A stretch of 64,000 nucleotides of DNA from Stenotrophomonas maltophilia. Its GTDB lineage: Bacteria; Pseudomonadota; Gammaproteobacteria; Xanthomonadales; Xanthomonadaceae. Positions 1 through 9,100 of the stretch are shown here, one piece after another. Each line of letters opens with the position of its first letter. Positions within the stretch are counted from its first letter, which is position 1. The DNA lies in NCBI GenBank assembly GCA_002435595.1, contig DJBL01000140.1, positions 1-64,000 on the forward strand. Reading direction: 5' to 3'. The notes under the pieces were generated by a model that was not told where the DNA came from, ran no database searches, and worked only from the letters and a program-made list of their open reading frames with translations. Both the position numbers and the translations under genes were made by a program.

Positions 1-978
1 CGCTCTTCGCGGCGCCAGGGGCTGCGGGGTCCGTGGCAGGCCCGGCGCTCCCGCGGCATCGCCCTGCATCGCCGGTGGCGGCAGGGCGGTCGGTGCGGTC
101 GCCACCAGTTTCAACAGGGCGGCCCAGTCCTGGCGGTTGAAGCTGCATTCCTCCTCGCGACCGGGCGTACAGCCCGGATCGACGCCATCACTGGCACCGG
201 CCCTGGCCGGCGGCAGCTCGATCCGGCCGCTGCGGTCCAGGCCGAGCTTGCGCATGGCCACGGTGTTCATCACATTGCCGCCGATCAGATACAGGGTGCG
301 GTCACCGCCCATGTTGGCGGCGATCACCACCTCGCAATGCGACTTCCAGTGGCCCACCGCGCCACTGCCCAGCGACTGCACCAACCCGCTGTAGCTCAAG
401 GTCTCGCGGCGATCGCGCAGATAACAGAGCAGGTCGCCCGGCGCCGGTTTTTCCTGCGCGGGGTCGGCCATCCGATACGGCCCGTTGTTCTGGTAGGCCG
501 CGCGGATGTAGTCGATGTGGCGCGGCGAGCGGGTGAAGCCGGGCACGCTGGCGCGGGTCATCACCCAGGAGATGAAGGCTGCCGACCACGGGTTGTCGAT
601 CAGGAACGCACGGCAGTCGCTGTCGGTGTAGCGCGTGCCCGGCGGGGCCATGCAGCTGGATGCGCCGGGCTGGCTGCCCATCGGCGACAGCGTGCCGCTC
701 TGCCACCAGTAGCCGACCACGCGCTGCCACGCCACCAGGCCGTTGTCGGCCAGATGCACATCCTCCGCTTCGGTCACGCTCAGGCTCGCGGCGCGGCCAT
801 CGCGATCGATGAAGGGGCGGTACCACAGCCGGTGCTCGTTGCAGGCGGTCTGCACGATACTCACCGCCAGCGGGCTCAGCCCGAAACGTGGCGGGATATC
901 GCAGACTTCGGCGGCCGCTGCGGCGGCGGGCAGCAGCGCCAGCGGCGACAGGCATGCAAGCAGGAGCAAGGGGCGCAT
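1..978 (-). CDS. DUF2272 domain protein, exported, 3' end outside window
   Basis: The frame stays open from the ATG at 978 to base 1, so at least 326 residues are present and the C-terminus is missing. The N-terminus MRPLLLLACLSPLALLPAAA followed by more alanines is a clear signal peptide, so the protein is probably periplasmic or outer-membrane associated. The block around PWSAAFISWVM, followed by an H-x-x-Y element, resembles the DUF2272 core, a family with an NlpC/P60-like appearance but no assigned activity. A GGAGA ribosome site lies just upstream of the start. The tail is rich in proline and alanine. The family call is from memory of the motif; the function is unknown. Confidence 0.75.
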   Translation of the reverse strand, partial: MRPLLLLACLSPLALLPAAAAAAEVCDIPPRFGLSPLAVSIVQTACNEHRLWYRPFIDRDGRAASLSVTEAEDVHLADNGLVAWQRVVGYWWQSGTLSPMGSQPGASSCMAPPGTRYTDSDCRAFLIDNPWSAAFISWVMTRASVPGFTRSPRHIDYIRAAYQNNGPYRMADPAQEKPAPGDLLCYLRDRRETLSYSGLVQSLGSGAVGHWKSHCEVVIAANMGGDRTLYLIGGNVMNTVAMRKLGLDRSGRIELPPARAGASDGVDPGCTPGREEECSFNRQDWAALLKLVATAPTALPPPAMQGDAAGAPGLPRTPQPLAPRRA

Positions 979-1117
979 GCGCGCTCTCCGTGTGGGGGCA
1001 GGGCAAGCCTCGCAGACCCGGCCTGCCGACCCCGTGAACGCCGCGCGCCTGGCCGTTACGACCGATGGCGCTGCGCTCCCGCCCGCGCCGGTGCGCGCGG
1101 TGCCATCAACAGGCAGG

Positions 1118-1136
1118 TGCCGACCGTGGGTCGGCA
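1118..1136. repeat. REP-like hairpin
   Basis: TGCCGACC, loop GTG, then GGTCGGCA form a perfect 8-bp stem in the gap between nadC and the DUF2272 gene. Related GACC-GTG-GGTC hairpins occur at 4004 and 54435-54493. They resemble the REP/SMAG palindromes of Stenotrophomonas. No T-run follows, so it is more likely a repeat than a terminator. Confidence 0.6.
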
Positions 1137-1142
1137 GGTGGT

Positions 1143-2000
1143 TCAACCCGGCGGGTCGCCGAGCTTCAATGACAGGTCGATGGCCTGCACATGCTTGGTC
1201 AGCCCGCCGATCGAGATGCAGTCCACGCCGTCTTCGGCGATCGCACGCAGTCCGTCCAGGCCGACGCTGCCGGACACCTCCAGCGGGATCGCCCCGGCGG
1301 TGATGCGGACCGCCTCGCGGCGCATGTCCGCGTCGAAGTCATCGATCAGGATGCGCTCGCACCCCACCGCCAGCGCTTCGCGCAACTGGTCCAGGTCCTC
1401 CACCTCGACCACCAGCGGCAACTGCGGCCACTGCGCGCGCGCGGCGTGCACCGCCGCGCCCAGCGAGCCGGCGGCGCGGATGTGGTTTTCCTTCAGCATC
1501 ACCGTGTCGAACAGGCCCATCCGGTGGTTGTCGCCGCCACCGCAGCGCACCGCGTATTTCTGCGCCACGCGCAGCCCGGGCAAGGTTTTGCGGGTGTCCA
1601 GGATGCGTGCCCGGGTACCGGCCACGGCCGCCACGTGGCGCGCGGTGGTGGTGGCCGTGCCCGACAGGGTCTGCAGGAAGTTCAGCGAGGTGCGCTCGGC
1701 ACTGACCAGGCTGCGGTTGCGCCCGTGCAGGATCGCCAGCACCGTGCCGGCGGTGACATGCTCACCCTCGGCCACCCGCCAGTCGATCCGGACCTGCGGG
1801 TCGAGTGCGCGATGGGTCGCATCGAACCACGGTCGTCCCGCGATCACCGCGTCCTGCTTGCACAGCAGGTAGGCGCGGTCGGGGCGGTCGGGCAGCAGCG
1901 CGGCGGTGACATCGCCGCTGCCGATGTCCTCGGCCAGCGCCCGCGCCACATCGGCGGCCACGCCTGCGGCATCCGGTGCCGCCACCTGGGCCGGGCTCAT
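1143..2000 (-). CDS. nadC: Nicotinate-nucleotide pyrophosphorylase (carboxylating)
   Basis: This enzyme makes nicotinate mononucleotide from quinolinate and PRPP in de novo NAD synthesis in the cytosol. The 285-residue length is normal for the family. The signature RKTLPGLR with the following KYAVRCGGG and HR-x-GL-x-D-x-VMLKENHI segments supplies the expected phosphate- and substrate-binding residues. Its ATG overlaps the stop of the Trm112-like gene by 4 bp (ATGA), so the two are translationally coupled and share an operon. The nearest downstream feature is the REP-like hairpin at 1118. Confidence 0.97.
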   Translation of the reverse strand: MSPAQVAAPDAAGVAADVARALAEDIGSGDVTAALLPDRPDRAYLLCKQDAVIAGRPWFDATHRALDPQVRIDWRVAEGEHVTAGTVLAILHGRNRSLVSAERTSLNFLQTLSGTATTTARHVAAVAGTRARILDTRKTLPGLRVAQKYAVRCGGGDNHRMGLFDTVMLKENHIRAAGSLGAAVHAARAQWPQLPLVVEVEDLDQLREALAVGCERILIDDFDADMRREAVRITAGAIPLEVSGSVGLDGLRAIAEDGVDCISIGGLTKHVQAIDLSLKLGDPPG

Positions 2001-2266
2001 TTTTCCGGAAAATCGGCGATCTGCGCGGTGGCGATGGCCTCTTCGGCCAGCAGCACCGGGATGCCGTCATCGACGCGGAACACCTGCTTGCGGTCGCGGG
2101 TCAGCAGCGCCTCGCGCAGGGCCAGCGTCTGCGGACTGCCGTCGGCCTTGACCACGGCACCGGCGCCGATCGCGCGGTTGAGCGCCTCCAGGCCCTTGGC
2201 ATCGAGCAGGGACAGGGGCTGGCGGGTGTCGGGCGAACACAGCAGGTCGAGCAGCTTGCGATCCAT
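1997..2266 (-). CDS. Trm112-family small protein
   Basis: A 89-residue protein starting MDRKLLDLLCSPDTRQPL, matching the Trm112/YcaR family. In other bacteria these small proteins are often encoded beside kdsB/lpxK; here the gene instead leads the nadC operon, although lpxK and kdsB are in this window at 29-31 kb. The family often has a C-x-x-C zinc pair near the N-terminus; here only one cysteine (C10) is present and threonine stands in the second position, so zinc binding is doubtful. The C-terminal part with VFRVDDGIPVLL is typical. Its partner is unknown. Confidence 0.85.
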   Translation of the reverse strand: MDRKLLDLLCSPDTRQPLSLLDAKGLEALNRAIGAGAVVKADGSPQTLALREALLTRDRKQVFRVDDGIPVLLAEEAIATAQIADFPEK

Positions 2267-2325
2267 GGATTCTTCGTCTTGCGTGGAAGATGGCTAGAAT
2301 ACGTCTTTAAGGCAGGTGACGGCCA

Positions 2326-2829
2326 ATGACCCCCAACCAATCCGCGCCGCTCGTCGGCATCGTCATGGGTTCCCGCTCCGACTGGGAAACCATGCAGCAC
2401 GCCGCCCAGAAGCTGGATGCGCTCGGCGTTCCCTACGAAGTGAAAGTGGTCTCGGCGCACCGCACGCCGGACGTGCTGTTCACCTATGCCGAGCAAGCCG
2501 GCGAGCGTGGCCTGCGCGCGATCATCGCCGGTGCCGGGGGCGCGGCCCACCTGCCGGGCATGATCGCGGCCAAGACCGCGGTGCCGGTGCTGGGCGTGCC
2601 GGTGCAGTCCAAGGCCCTCAACGGCATGGATTCGCTGCTGTCGATCGTGCAGATGCCGGCCGGTATCCCGGTGGCCACCTTCGCCATCGGCAATGCCGGT
2701 GCCTCCAACGCGGCGCTGTTCGCCGCGGCCATGCTTGCCCCGGAACAGCCGGCGATCGGCCAGGCGCTGGATGCCTTCCGCGCCCGCCAGACCGAAGACG
2801 TCATGGCCCACGACGATCCGCGTCAATGA
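2326..2829 (+). CDS. purE: N5-carboxyaminoimidazole ribonucleotide mutase, PurE class I
   Basis: PurE converts N5-CAIR to CAIR in purine synthesis. The 167-residue protein has the phosphate-binding GSRSDWETM motif near residue 15, SAHRTP around residue 45, and the GAGGAAHLPGM loop, all diagnostic of class I PurE. It is divergent from the Trm112-nadC operon across 59 bp that contain a -10-like TAGAAT at 2295-2300. Its stop codon overlaps the purK start (ATGA at 2826-2829), so the two consecutive steps are translated together. Confidence 0.98.
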   Translation: MTPNQSAPLVGIVMGSRSDWETMQHAAQKLDALGVPYEVKVVSAHRTPDVLFTYAEQAGERGLRAIIAGAGGAAHLPGMIAAKTAVPVLGVPVQSKALNGMDSLLSIVQMPAGIPVATFAIGNAGASNAALFAAAMLAPEQPAIGQALDAFRARQTEDVMAHDDPRQ

Positions 2830-3974
2830 AGATGAAGACCGTTGGCATCCTCGGGGGCGGGCAGTTGGCCCGCATGATGGTGCTGGCCGGCGCTCCGCTG
2901 GGCCTGCGCTTTGAACTGTTCGACCCGGCCGCCGACGCCTGCGGTGCCCAGCTGGCGCCGCAGCAGGTGGCCGCGTTCGAGGACGAGGCGGCGCTGGCCG
3001 CCTTCGCCGGGCGGGTGGACGTGGTCACCTTCGATTTCGAGAACGTGCCCGCGCACAGCGCCCGTTTCCTGGCCGAGCGCGTGCCGGTGTATCCCAACCC
3101 GGATGCGCTGGCCGTGGCCCAGGACCGGCTGAGCGAGAAGACCCTGTTCCAGCAGCTGGGCATCCCGCTGCCGCCGTTCGCCGATATCCGCAGCCGCGAC
3201 GAGCTGGCCGCCCGGGTCGCCGAGTTCGGCATGCCGTGCATCGTCAAGACGCGCCGCCTGGGCTACGACGGCAAGGGCCAGTTCCGCATCCGCAGCGCCA
3301 CCGACATCGATGCCGCCTGGGCGACCCTGGGTGACTACGTGGACAGGACCGGGCTGATCCTGGAAGGCTTTGTCGCCTTTGATCGCGAAGTCAGCGTGGT
3401 TGCCGTGCGCGGCCGCGATGGCGAGTTCCGCGCCTGGCCGGTGACCGGCAACTGGCATGTCGATGGCGTGCTGTCGGCCAGCCTGGCCCCGGCCCAGCTC
3501 GGCCCGGACCTGCATGCGGCCGCGATCGGCCACGCCCGCGCGCTGGCCGAGCGCCTGGACTACGTCGGCGTGTTCGCGCTGGAGCTGTTCTGCCGTGGCG
3601 AGGAGCTGCTGGTCAACGAGATGGCGCCGCGCGTGCACAACTCCGGCCACTGGACCCTCGAAGGCAGCGAAACCTCGCAGTTCGAGAACCACCTGCGCGC
3701 GGTGCTGGGCCTGCCGCTGGGCGATACCCGCATGCTGGGCCACGCGTGCATGCTCAACTGGCTGGGGTCCATGCCCGACGCGGCGGCTGTCCTGGCCCAG
3801 CCCGGCGGGCATTGGCACGACTACGGCAAGCAGCCGCGCGAGGGCCGCAAGGTCGGCCATGCCACGCTGCGCGAGGACGAACCAGCCGCGTTGGCGCAGG
3901 CACTGGAGAACGTCGGCGCGCAGCTGGATCGCCTCGCCCAGGTCGCCCCGGTGGTGGCAGCGCTGCGCGGGTAG
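2826..3974 (+). CDS. purK: 5-(carboxyamino)imidazole ribonucleotide synthase
   Basis: PurK carboxylates AIR with ATP and bicarbonate to give N5-CAIR, the PurE substrate. The 382-residue ATP-grasp protein begins MKMKTVGILGGGQLARMM and contains VKTRRLGYDGKGQ (ATP-grasp loop), EGFVAFDREVSVVAVR, and NEMAPRVHNSGHWT, the usual catalytic block. The start was placed at the ATG overlapping the purE stop, although the reading frame stays open upstream. The gene ends 69 bp from the convergent sodB stop, with a nested hairpin between them. Confidence 0.98.
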   Translation: MKMKTVGILGGGQLARMMVLAGAPLGLRFELFDPAADACGAQLAPQQVAAFEDEAALAAFAGRVDVVTFDFENVPAHSARFLAERVPVYPNPDALAVAQDRLSEKTLFQQLGIPLPPFADIRSRDELAARVAEFGMPCIVKTRRLGYDGKGQFRIRSATDIDAAWATLGDYVDRTGLILEGFVAFDREVSVVAVRGRDGEFRAWPVTGNWHVDGVLSASLAPAQLGPDLHAAAIGHARALAERLDYVGVFALELFCRGEELLVNEMAPRVHNSGHWTLEGSETSQFENHLRAVLGLPLGDTRMLGHACMLNWLGSMPDAAAVLAQPGGHWHDYGKQPREGRKVGHATLREDEPAALAQALENVGAQLDRLAQVAPVVAALRG

Positions 3975-3992
3975 GGCGGGGGAGGGCGTGGT

Positions 3993-4035
3993 CCCGGGCA
4001 GGGGCCGGCCGTGGGTCGGCAGCCACGTGCCCGGG
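3993..4035. terminator. Nested hairpin between convergent purK and sodB
   Basis: CCCGGGCA (3993-4000) pairs with TGCCCGGG (4028-4035). Inside is a REP-like stem GCCGGCC / GGTCGGC around GTG (4004-4020). The symmetrical structure between tail-to-tail genes could stop transcription from both sides, but no strong T-run is present. It may simply be a repeat. Confidence 0.5.
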
Positions 4036-4043
4036 CCGCTGCC

Positions 4044-4625
4044 TCAATCGCGCAGCTGCGCGGCCACGAAATCCCAGTTGACCAGCTTCCAGAACGCCTC
4101 CAGGTAGCGGGCGCGCTCGTTCTGGTAGTCGGTGTAGTAGGCGTGTTCCCACACGTCGCAGGCCAGCAGCGGGGTGCTCTGCCCGGTCAGCGGCGTGCCG
4201 GCGTTGCGCGTGACCTGGATGGCCAGTGCCCCGGTCGGGTGCTGCACCAGCCACACCCAGCCCGAGCCGAACAGCCCCAGTGCGCTGCGGTCGAACTCTT
4301 CGCGCAGCCGGCGCACGTCGCCGAAGTGGCGGGTGACCAGCTCGGCCAGGCGGTCCTTGGGATCGCCGCCGCCGCGCGGGTGCAGGCACTGGAAGTAGAA
4401 GGCATGGTTCCAGGCCTGGGCGGCCGCATCGAACAGGCTGCCCTGGCTCTGCCGCACGATGTCCTCCAGCGGCAGCTCGGCCAGCTCGGTTCCCTCGATG
4501 CGTGCATTGACCGCCTCGATGTAGCCGCGGTGGTGGCGGCCGTGGTGCAGGTCCAGCGTCTCGGCCGACAGGTGCGGCTGCAGGGCGGTGCGGTCGTAGG
4601 GCAGTCGGGGCAGTTCGAGGGGCAT
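4044..4625 (-). CDS. sodB: Superoxide dismutase, iron type
   Basis: A 193-residue cytosolic Fe/Mn superoxide dismutase. Metal ligands are visible in LDLHHGRHHRGY, AWNHAFYF and DVWEHAYY. The AAQ before AWNH and the NAGTPL segment favour the iron form over the manganese form. The frame is open 30 codons further upstream, but MPLELPRLPYDRTAL matches the family N-terminus, so the start is the ATG at 4625. It is divergent from grxD, another iron/redox gene, with a TACAAT hexamer (4664-4669) in the shared gap. Confidence 0.95.
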   Translation of the reverse strand: MPLELPRLPYDRTALQPHLSAETLDLHHGRHHRGYIEAVNARIEGTELAELPLEDIVRQSQGSLFDAAAQAWNHAFYFQCLHPRGGGDPKDRLAELVTRHFGDVRRLREEFDRSALGLFGSGWVWLVQHPTGALAIQVTRNAGTPLTGQSTPLLACDVWEHAYYTDYQNERARYLEAFWKLVNWDFVAAQLRD

Positions 4626-4732
4626 GGCAGGCGACGGATTGGGGAGAGGGGCGCCGGAAGGCTTACAATGGCGCTGAGGGAAGTCTAGCCGACCGGCCAG
4701 GTCGGGTTGTCCCACCTGCAGGGAGAGTCGTT

Positions 4733-5053
4733 GTGGCGGTGATGCAGCAGATCCAGTCCGAAGTGGAGCGTTACCCCCTCGTGTTGTTCATGAAGGGCAC
4801 CCCGCAGTACCCCATGTGCGGCTTCTCCAGCCGGGCCATCCAGGCCCTGATGGCGGCCGGCGCGGTCGCGCTGCGCACCGTCAACGTGCTCGAGGAGCCG
4901 GAGATCCGCGCCAACCTGCCGCGCTTTTCCAACCTGCCCACCTTCCCGCAACTGTTCATCCACGGCGAGCTGATCGGCGGGTGCGACATCGTGCTGGAGC
5001 TGTTCGAGTCCGGCGAGCTCAAGCGGATCGTCGAAGAGGCCTCGCAGGCGTGA
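4733..5053 (+). CDS. grxD: Monothiol glutaredoxin, Grx4 type
   Basis: A 106-residue monothiol glutaredoxin with the CGFS active site at residues 29-32 and the glutathione-binding PTFPQLFI and GGCDI segments. This family carries [2Fe-2S] clusters, commonly with BolA partners. The start is GTG 4733, with a GGGAGAG ribosome site 5 nt upstream; GTG 4739 or ATG 4742 are also possible. Its stop overlaps the start of the following SDR-fold gene (GTGA at 5050), so the two are co-translated. Confidence 0.96.
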   Translation: MAVMQQIQSEVERYPLVLFMKGTPQYPMCGFSSRAIQALMAAGAVALRTVNVLEEPEIRANLPRFSNLPTFPQLFIHGELIGGCDIVLELFESGELKRIVEEASQA

Positions 5054-5790
5054 GTGCGGTCCCGTCCGCGGCGGTCGGGACGGCAGCACTGGCCGATCGG
5101 GTCATTCTCATCGCCGGTGCCGGCGGCGGGTTCGGCAGTGCCGCCGCGGTGGCCTGCGCCCAGGCCGGCGCCACCGTGGTGCTGCTCGGACGCAAGCCGC
5201 GCCGGCTGGACCGGGTCTATGCCGCCGTGCAGGCGGCCGGCCCCGAGCCGCTGCTGTATCCGCTGGATCTGGAAGGGTCCACTCCCGACGACTACGCGGT
5301 GCTGGCCGAGCGCCTGCAGTCCGAGCTGGGGCGTCTGGACGGGCTGCTGTACTGCGCGGCCGACTTCGCCGGCCTGACCCCGTTCGAGCTCACCGACCCG
5401 GGCACCTTCGCCCGCGCCGTACACGTCAACCTGACCGCCCCGGCGTGGCTGGCCCGGGCCTGCCTGCCGCTGCTGCGCCAGCGCGAGGATGCCGCGCTGG
5501 TGTTCACCGTGGACGACCCGGCGCGGGTAGGGCAGGCGTACTGGGGCGGCTACGGCGCGGCCCAGCACGGCCTGCGTGGCCTGATCAGCAGCCTGCACGA
5601 CGAACTGCAGCGCAGCCCGGTGCGGGTCAGTGGGCTGCAGCCGGGCCCGATGCGCACCGCGCTGCGCGCCCGCGCCTTCTCGCTGGACGAAGATCGCAGC
5701 GCCCGCGACCCGGTCGACTGTGTCGCCAGTGCGGTCCTGCTGCTCTCGGCGGACGGCGCCGCCCACCGCGGCCAGTTCCTGGACGCCTGA
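5050..5790 (+). CDS. SDR-fold protein related to YciK, catalytic residues lost
   Basis: A 246-residue Rossmann protein that follows the YciK branch of short-chain dehydrogenases over most of its length. The nucleotide loop reads GAGGGFG (residues 23-29). The catalytic serine region of YciK (FTSSS) reads FTVDD (residues 152-156), the catalytic tyrosine is kept (Y168), but the lysine of YxxxK is glutamine (Q172). The NNAG-like loop reads CAAD. It therefore probably does not reduce or oxidise by the normal SDR mechanism and may bind a nucleotide or a partner instead. The GTG start overlaps the grxD stop. Confidence 0.85.
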   Translation: MSAVPSAAVGTAALADRVILIAGAGGGFGSAAAVACAQAGATVVLLGRKPRRLDRVYAAVQAAGPEPLLYPLDLEGSTPDDYAVLAERLQSELGRLDGLLYCAADFAGLTPFELTDPGTFARAVHVNLTAPAWLARACLPLLRQREDAALVFTVDDPARVGQAYWGGYGAAQHGLRGLISSLHDELQRSPVRVSGLQPGPMRTALRARAFSLDEDRSARDPVDCVASAVLLLSADGAAHRGQFLDA

Positions 5791-6126
5791 TCCAGAGCGG
5801 CAATGCTGCCGGCCGCCGGCCGGCCCTCCGCATCCCGCGTTGACGGCGGCTTTTGCACGCCACGGCCCCGGCACCTGTCATACCCCTGCCATTCAGCTAC
5901 CCCATCCTGAATGTGAAGAAGGCGTCACGATAGCGTTGTGATCCCGTGTGTTTTGTCGCCAAACCGTCACAATCCAACGCTACCGTGTTAATCTAGTGTT
6001 AACCGTTGCGGCTGAAACCAGCCCCGGCTAGGGAACCCAGATAAAAGTCCAGTCAGCCGCCAGCAAGGCTGCTTGGGCGCGTTTTTTTCTCCGCCATCGC
6101 CAATCTCGCATCGAGGCTACTCCCCA
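5791..6126 (+). promoter_or_regulatory. Upstream region and long leader of the TonB receptor gene
   Basis: 336 bp without a credible gene. Relative to the flanking genes it is AT-rich between about 5885 and 6000 and holds a direct repeat GTGTTAA at 5985-5991 and 5996-6002, one helical turn (11 bp) apart, and partially symmetric TCAC/GTGA elements near 5925-5975. A run of seven T at about 6082-6088 precedes the start, so the mRNA probably has a long 5' leader. GAGG at 6113-6116 can serve as the ribosome site. The assignments are inference. Confidence 0.4.
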
Positions 6127-9100
6127 ATGACCCACTCACGTTGTCTCCGGATGTCCAAGCTCACCCTTGGTCTCGTGGCCGCACTTGCTGCCGCTCCCGC
6201 CTTCGCCCAGAGCACCTCTGCCGGTGTCGGCGGTCAGGTCACGTCGGCCGCAGGTGCGCCTGTCGCCGGTGCCGAAGTCACGATCACGCACACCGAGTCG
6301 GGCACGGTCAGCCGTGCGACCACCGATGCCGCGGGTCGTTACAACGCGCGCGGCCTGCGCGTGGGTGGTCCGTACACCATCACCATCACCAAGTCCGGTG
6401 AAGGCACCAAGACCGAAGAAGGCGTGTACCTGGGCGTGAACCAGACCGGTACCGTCAACGCCGCCCTGACCGGCGACCTGGCCGCGACCAACCTGGACGC
6501 CGTGCAGGTGGTGGCCGTCGCTGGCGGCTCGGAAGTGTTCAGCGCCACCAAGATGGGCTCGGGCACCAACATCAGCCAGCAGCAGATCGAAGTTGCCCCG
6601 TCCATCGGCGGCAACATCCAGGACCTGATGCGCCTGGATCCGCGCGTCACTTTCATCGACCGCGCCTCGGGCTCGATCTCGGCCGGTGGCCAGAACCCGC
6701 GTTTCAACTCGATCAGCATCGACGGCGTCTCGGCCAGCGACACCTTCGGCCTGGAAGGCAACAACATGCCGACCCGCCGCCAGCCGGTCGCCATGGAAGC
6801 CATCGAAGCACTGGACATCAACCTGTCCAACTACGACGTCAGCATTGCTGCCGCCGCCGGTGCCACCGTCAACGCGGTGACCAAGTCCGGTACCAACGAA
6901 TTCCACGGCTCGGTGTACGGCACCTACCGTGACGGCGACTGGTTCGGCGACAACCCGGAAGGCCTGCCCTTCAATGGTTTCACCAAGGAAAAGACCTACG
7001 GCATGACCGTGGGTGGTCCGATCATCAAGGACAAGCTGTTCTTCTTCGCCAACTACGAGAAGTTCGAGCAGGCCGCCCCGGGCGCCGACCTGGCGACCAC
7101 CCCGCTGGGCAAGGCCAATGGCCAGTTCTCCCTGGCCGACGTGACCCGCGCGCAGCAGATCGCGCAGGGCTACGGCATCGAAGCCGGTGGCCTGGAAAGC
7201 AACGGCGACACCTCGATGGAAGAGTACGCGCTGAAGCTGGACTGGAACATCAGCGACAACCACCGTGCCAACATCCGTTACAGCAAGATCGACCAGAGCA
7301 AGCTGCGCATCAACGGCATGACCACCAGCTCGGCCTCGCTGAACTCGTACTGGTACCAGCACAACAAGACCAACGAGAGCTACGTCGCCCAGCTGTTCAG
7401 TGACTGGAGCGACAACTTCTCGACCGAACTGAAGGCGTCGTACCGCGAGTACTCCGCCATCCGTGCGGTGTCCACCGATGCCCCGAGCGTACGCGTCTTT
7501 TTCGGTGGCAACCTGGGCTCGCCGAGCGGCGACTCGCTGTACCTGGGTACCGAAGCCAACTCGCAGAACAACATCCTCGAGACGAAGGCGTGGAACTACT
7601 ACGCCGCCGGCACCTGGACCCTGGGTGACCACGACGTCAAGTTCGGTGCGTCGTACGATACCAACGACATCTACAACTTCTTCGGCGCCAACTCGTACGG
7701 CACCTACACCTTCTACGGCCTGGACAATTTCGCCGCCGGCCGCTGGAGCAGCTACAACTACGCTCCGGAGCGTACGCCGGGCTCGATCCCCGCCGATTAC
7801 AAGTACAGCAACCTGGCCCTGTTCGTGCAGGACACCTGGTATGTCAACAACAACCTGACCCTGACCCTGGGCCTGCGCGCCGACCGTCCGGACACCACGC
7901 CGTCGCCGGCTTACAACGCACCGGCCTCGAACGTCTTCGGCTACAACAACAGCAAGGTGTTCGACAGCAAGTTCCTGATCCAGCCGCGCTTCGGCTTCAA
8001 CTACACCTTCGACACCGACCGTCCGACCCAGCTGCGCGGTGGCGTGGGCCTGTTCCAGGGTGATTCCCCGCAGGTGTGGCTGAGCAACAGCTATTCGGCG
8101 ACCGGTTTCAACACCAACGTCTACAGCCTCAACAGCCTCGCTTACACCGATGCGCTGAAATTCAACCCGAACAAGGACACCCAGCCGGTCCCGACCGCGC
8201 CGGGCTCGGCGATCCAGAACGTCAACTTCGTCGGCAACGACTTCAAGCTGCCGTCGATCTACAAGGCCAACCTGGCCCTGGATCATGAAACCCCGTGGTA
8301 CGGCATCGTGGCCTCGGCCGAGTTGCTGGTCACCAAGGTCAAGGATGGCCTGTACTACCAGAACCTGAACCTGGGTCCGATCCAGTACCAGGGCCCGGAT
8401 GGTCGCGATATCTTCTACAGCGCCTCGAAGGTTGGCGCCTGGACCGACAACGACAGCCGTGCCGCTCGCAATCGCGCGTACAACAACGTCTACCTGATCG
8501 ACAACACCGACAAGGGCCGCACCTCGCAGTTCACCGCGTCGCTGTCCAAGCCGTGGAGTGACGCCAGTGACTGGTCCTGGAACATCGGCTACACCTATAC
8601 CGATGCCACCGAAGTCGGCTCGCTGACCAGCTCCACCGCCAGCTCGGGTTGGGGTTACCAGTACGCCTTCGACGCCAACACCCCGGTCGAGAACACCTCG
8701 CGCTACCAGATCCGCGACCGCCTGTCGGGCGCGCTGAACTGGAAGCACAAGTTCTTCGGTGACTACGAAACCAAGATCGGTCTGGTGTACGAAGGTCGCA
8801 GCGGCCGTCCGTACAGCTACGTCTACGTCAACGACGCCAACGGTGACAACCGCAGCGCCAACGACCTGTTCTACGTGCCGAAGGGCCCGGGCGACGTGCT
8901 GTTCGGCACCCTGTCGGCCACCGGTGGCTTCACCGCCGATGCCGCGATGGAGAAGAGCTTCTTCGATTGGCTGGCCGCCAACCCGGACCTGGCCAAGTAC
9001 GCGGGCAGCACCCCGGGTGCCAACAGCTTCCGCACCGGCTGGATCAACACGTTCGACCTGCGCATCAGCCAGCAGCTGCCGGGCTTCATGAAGGGTCACA

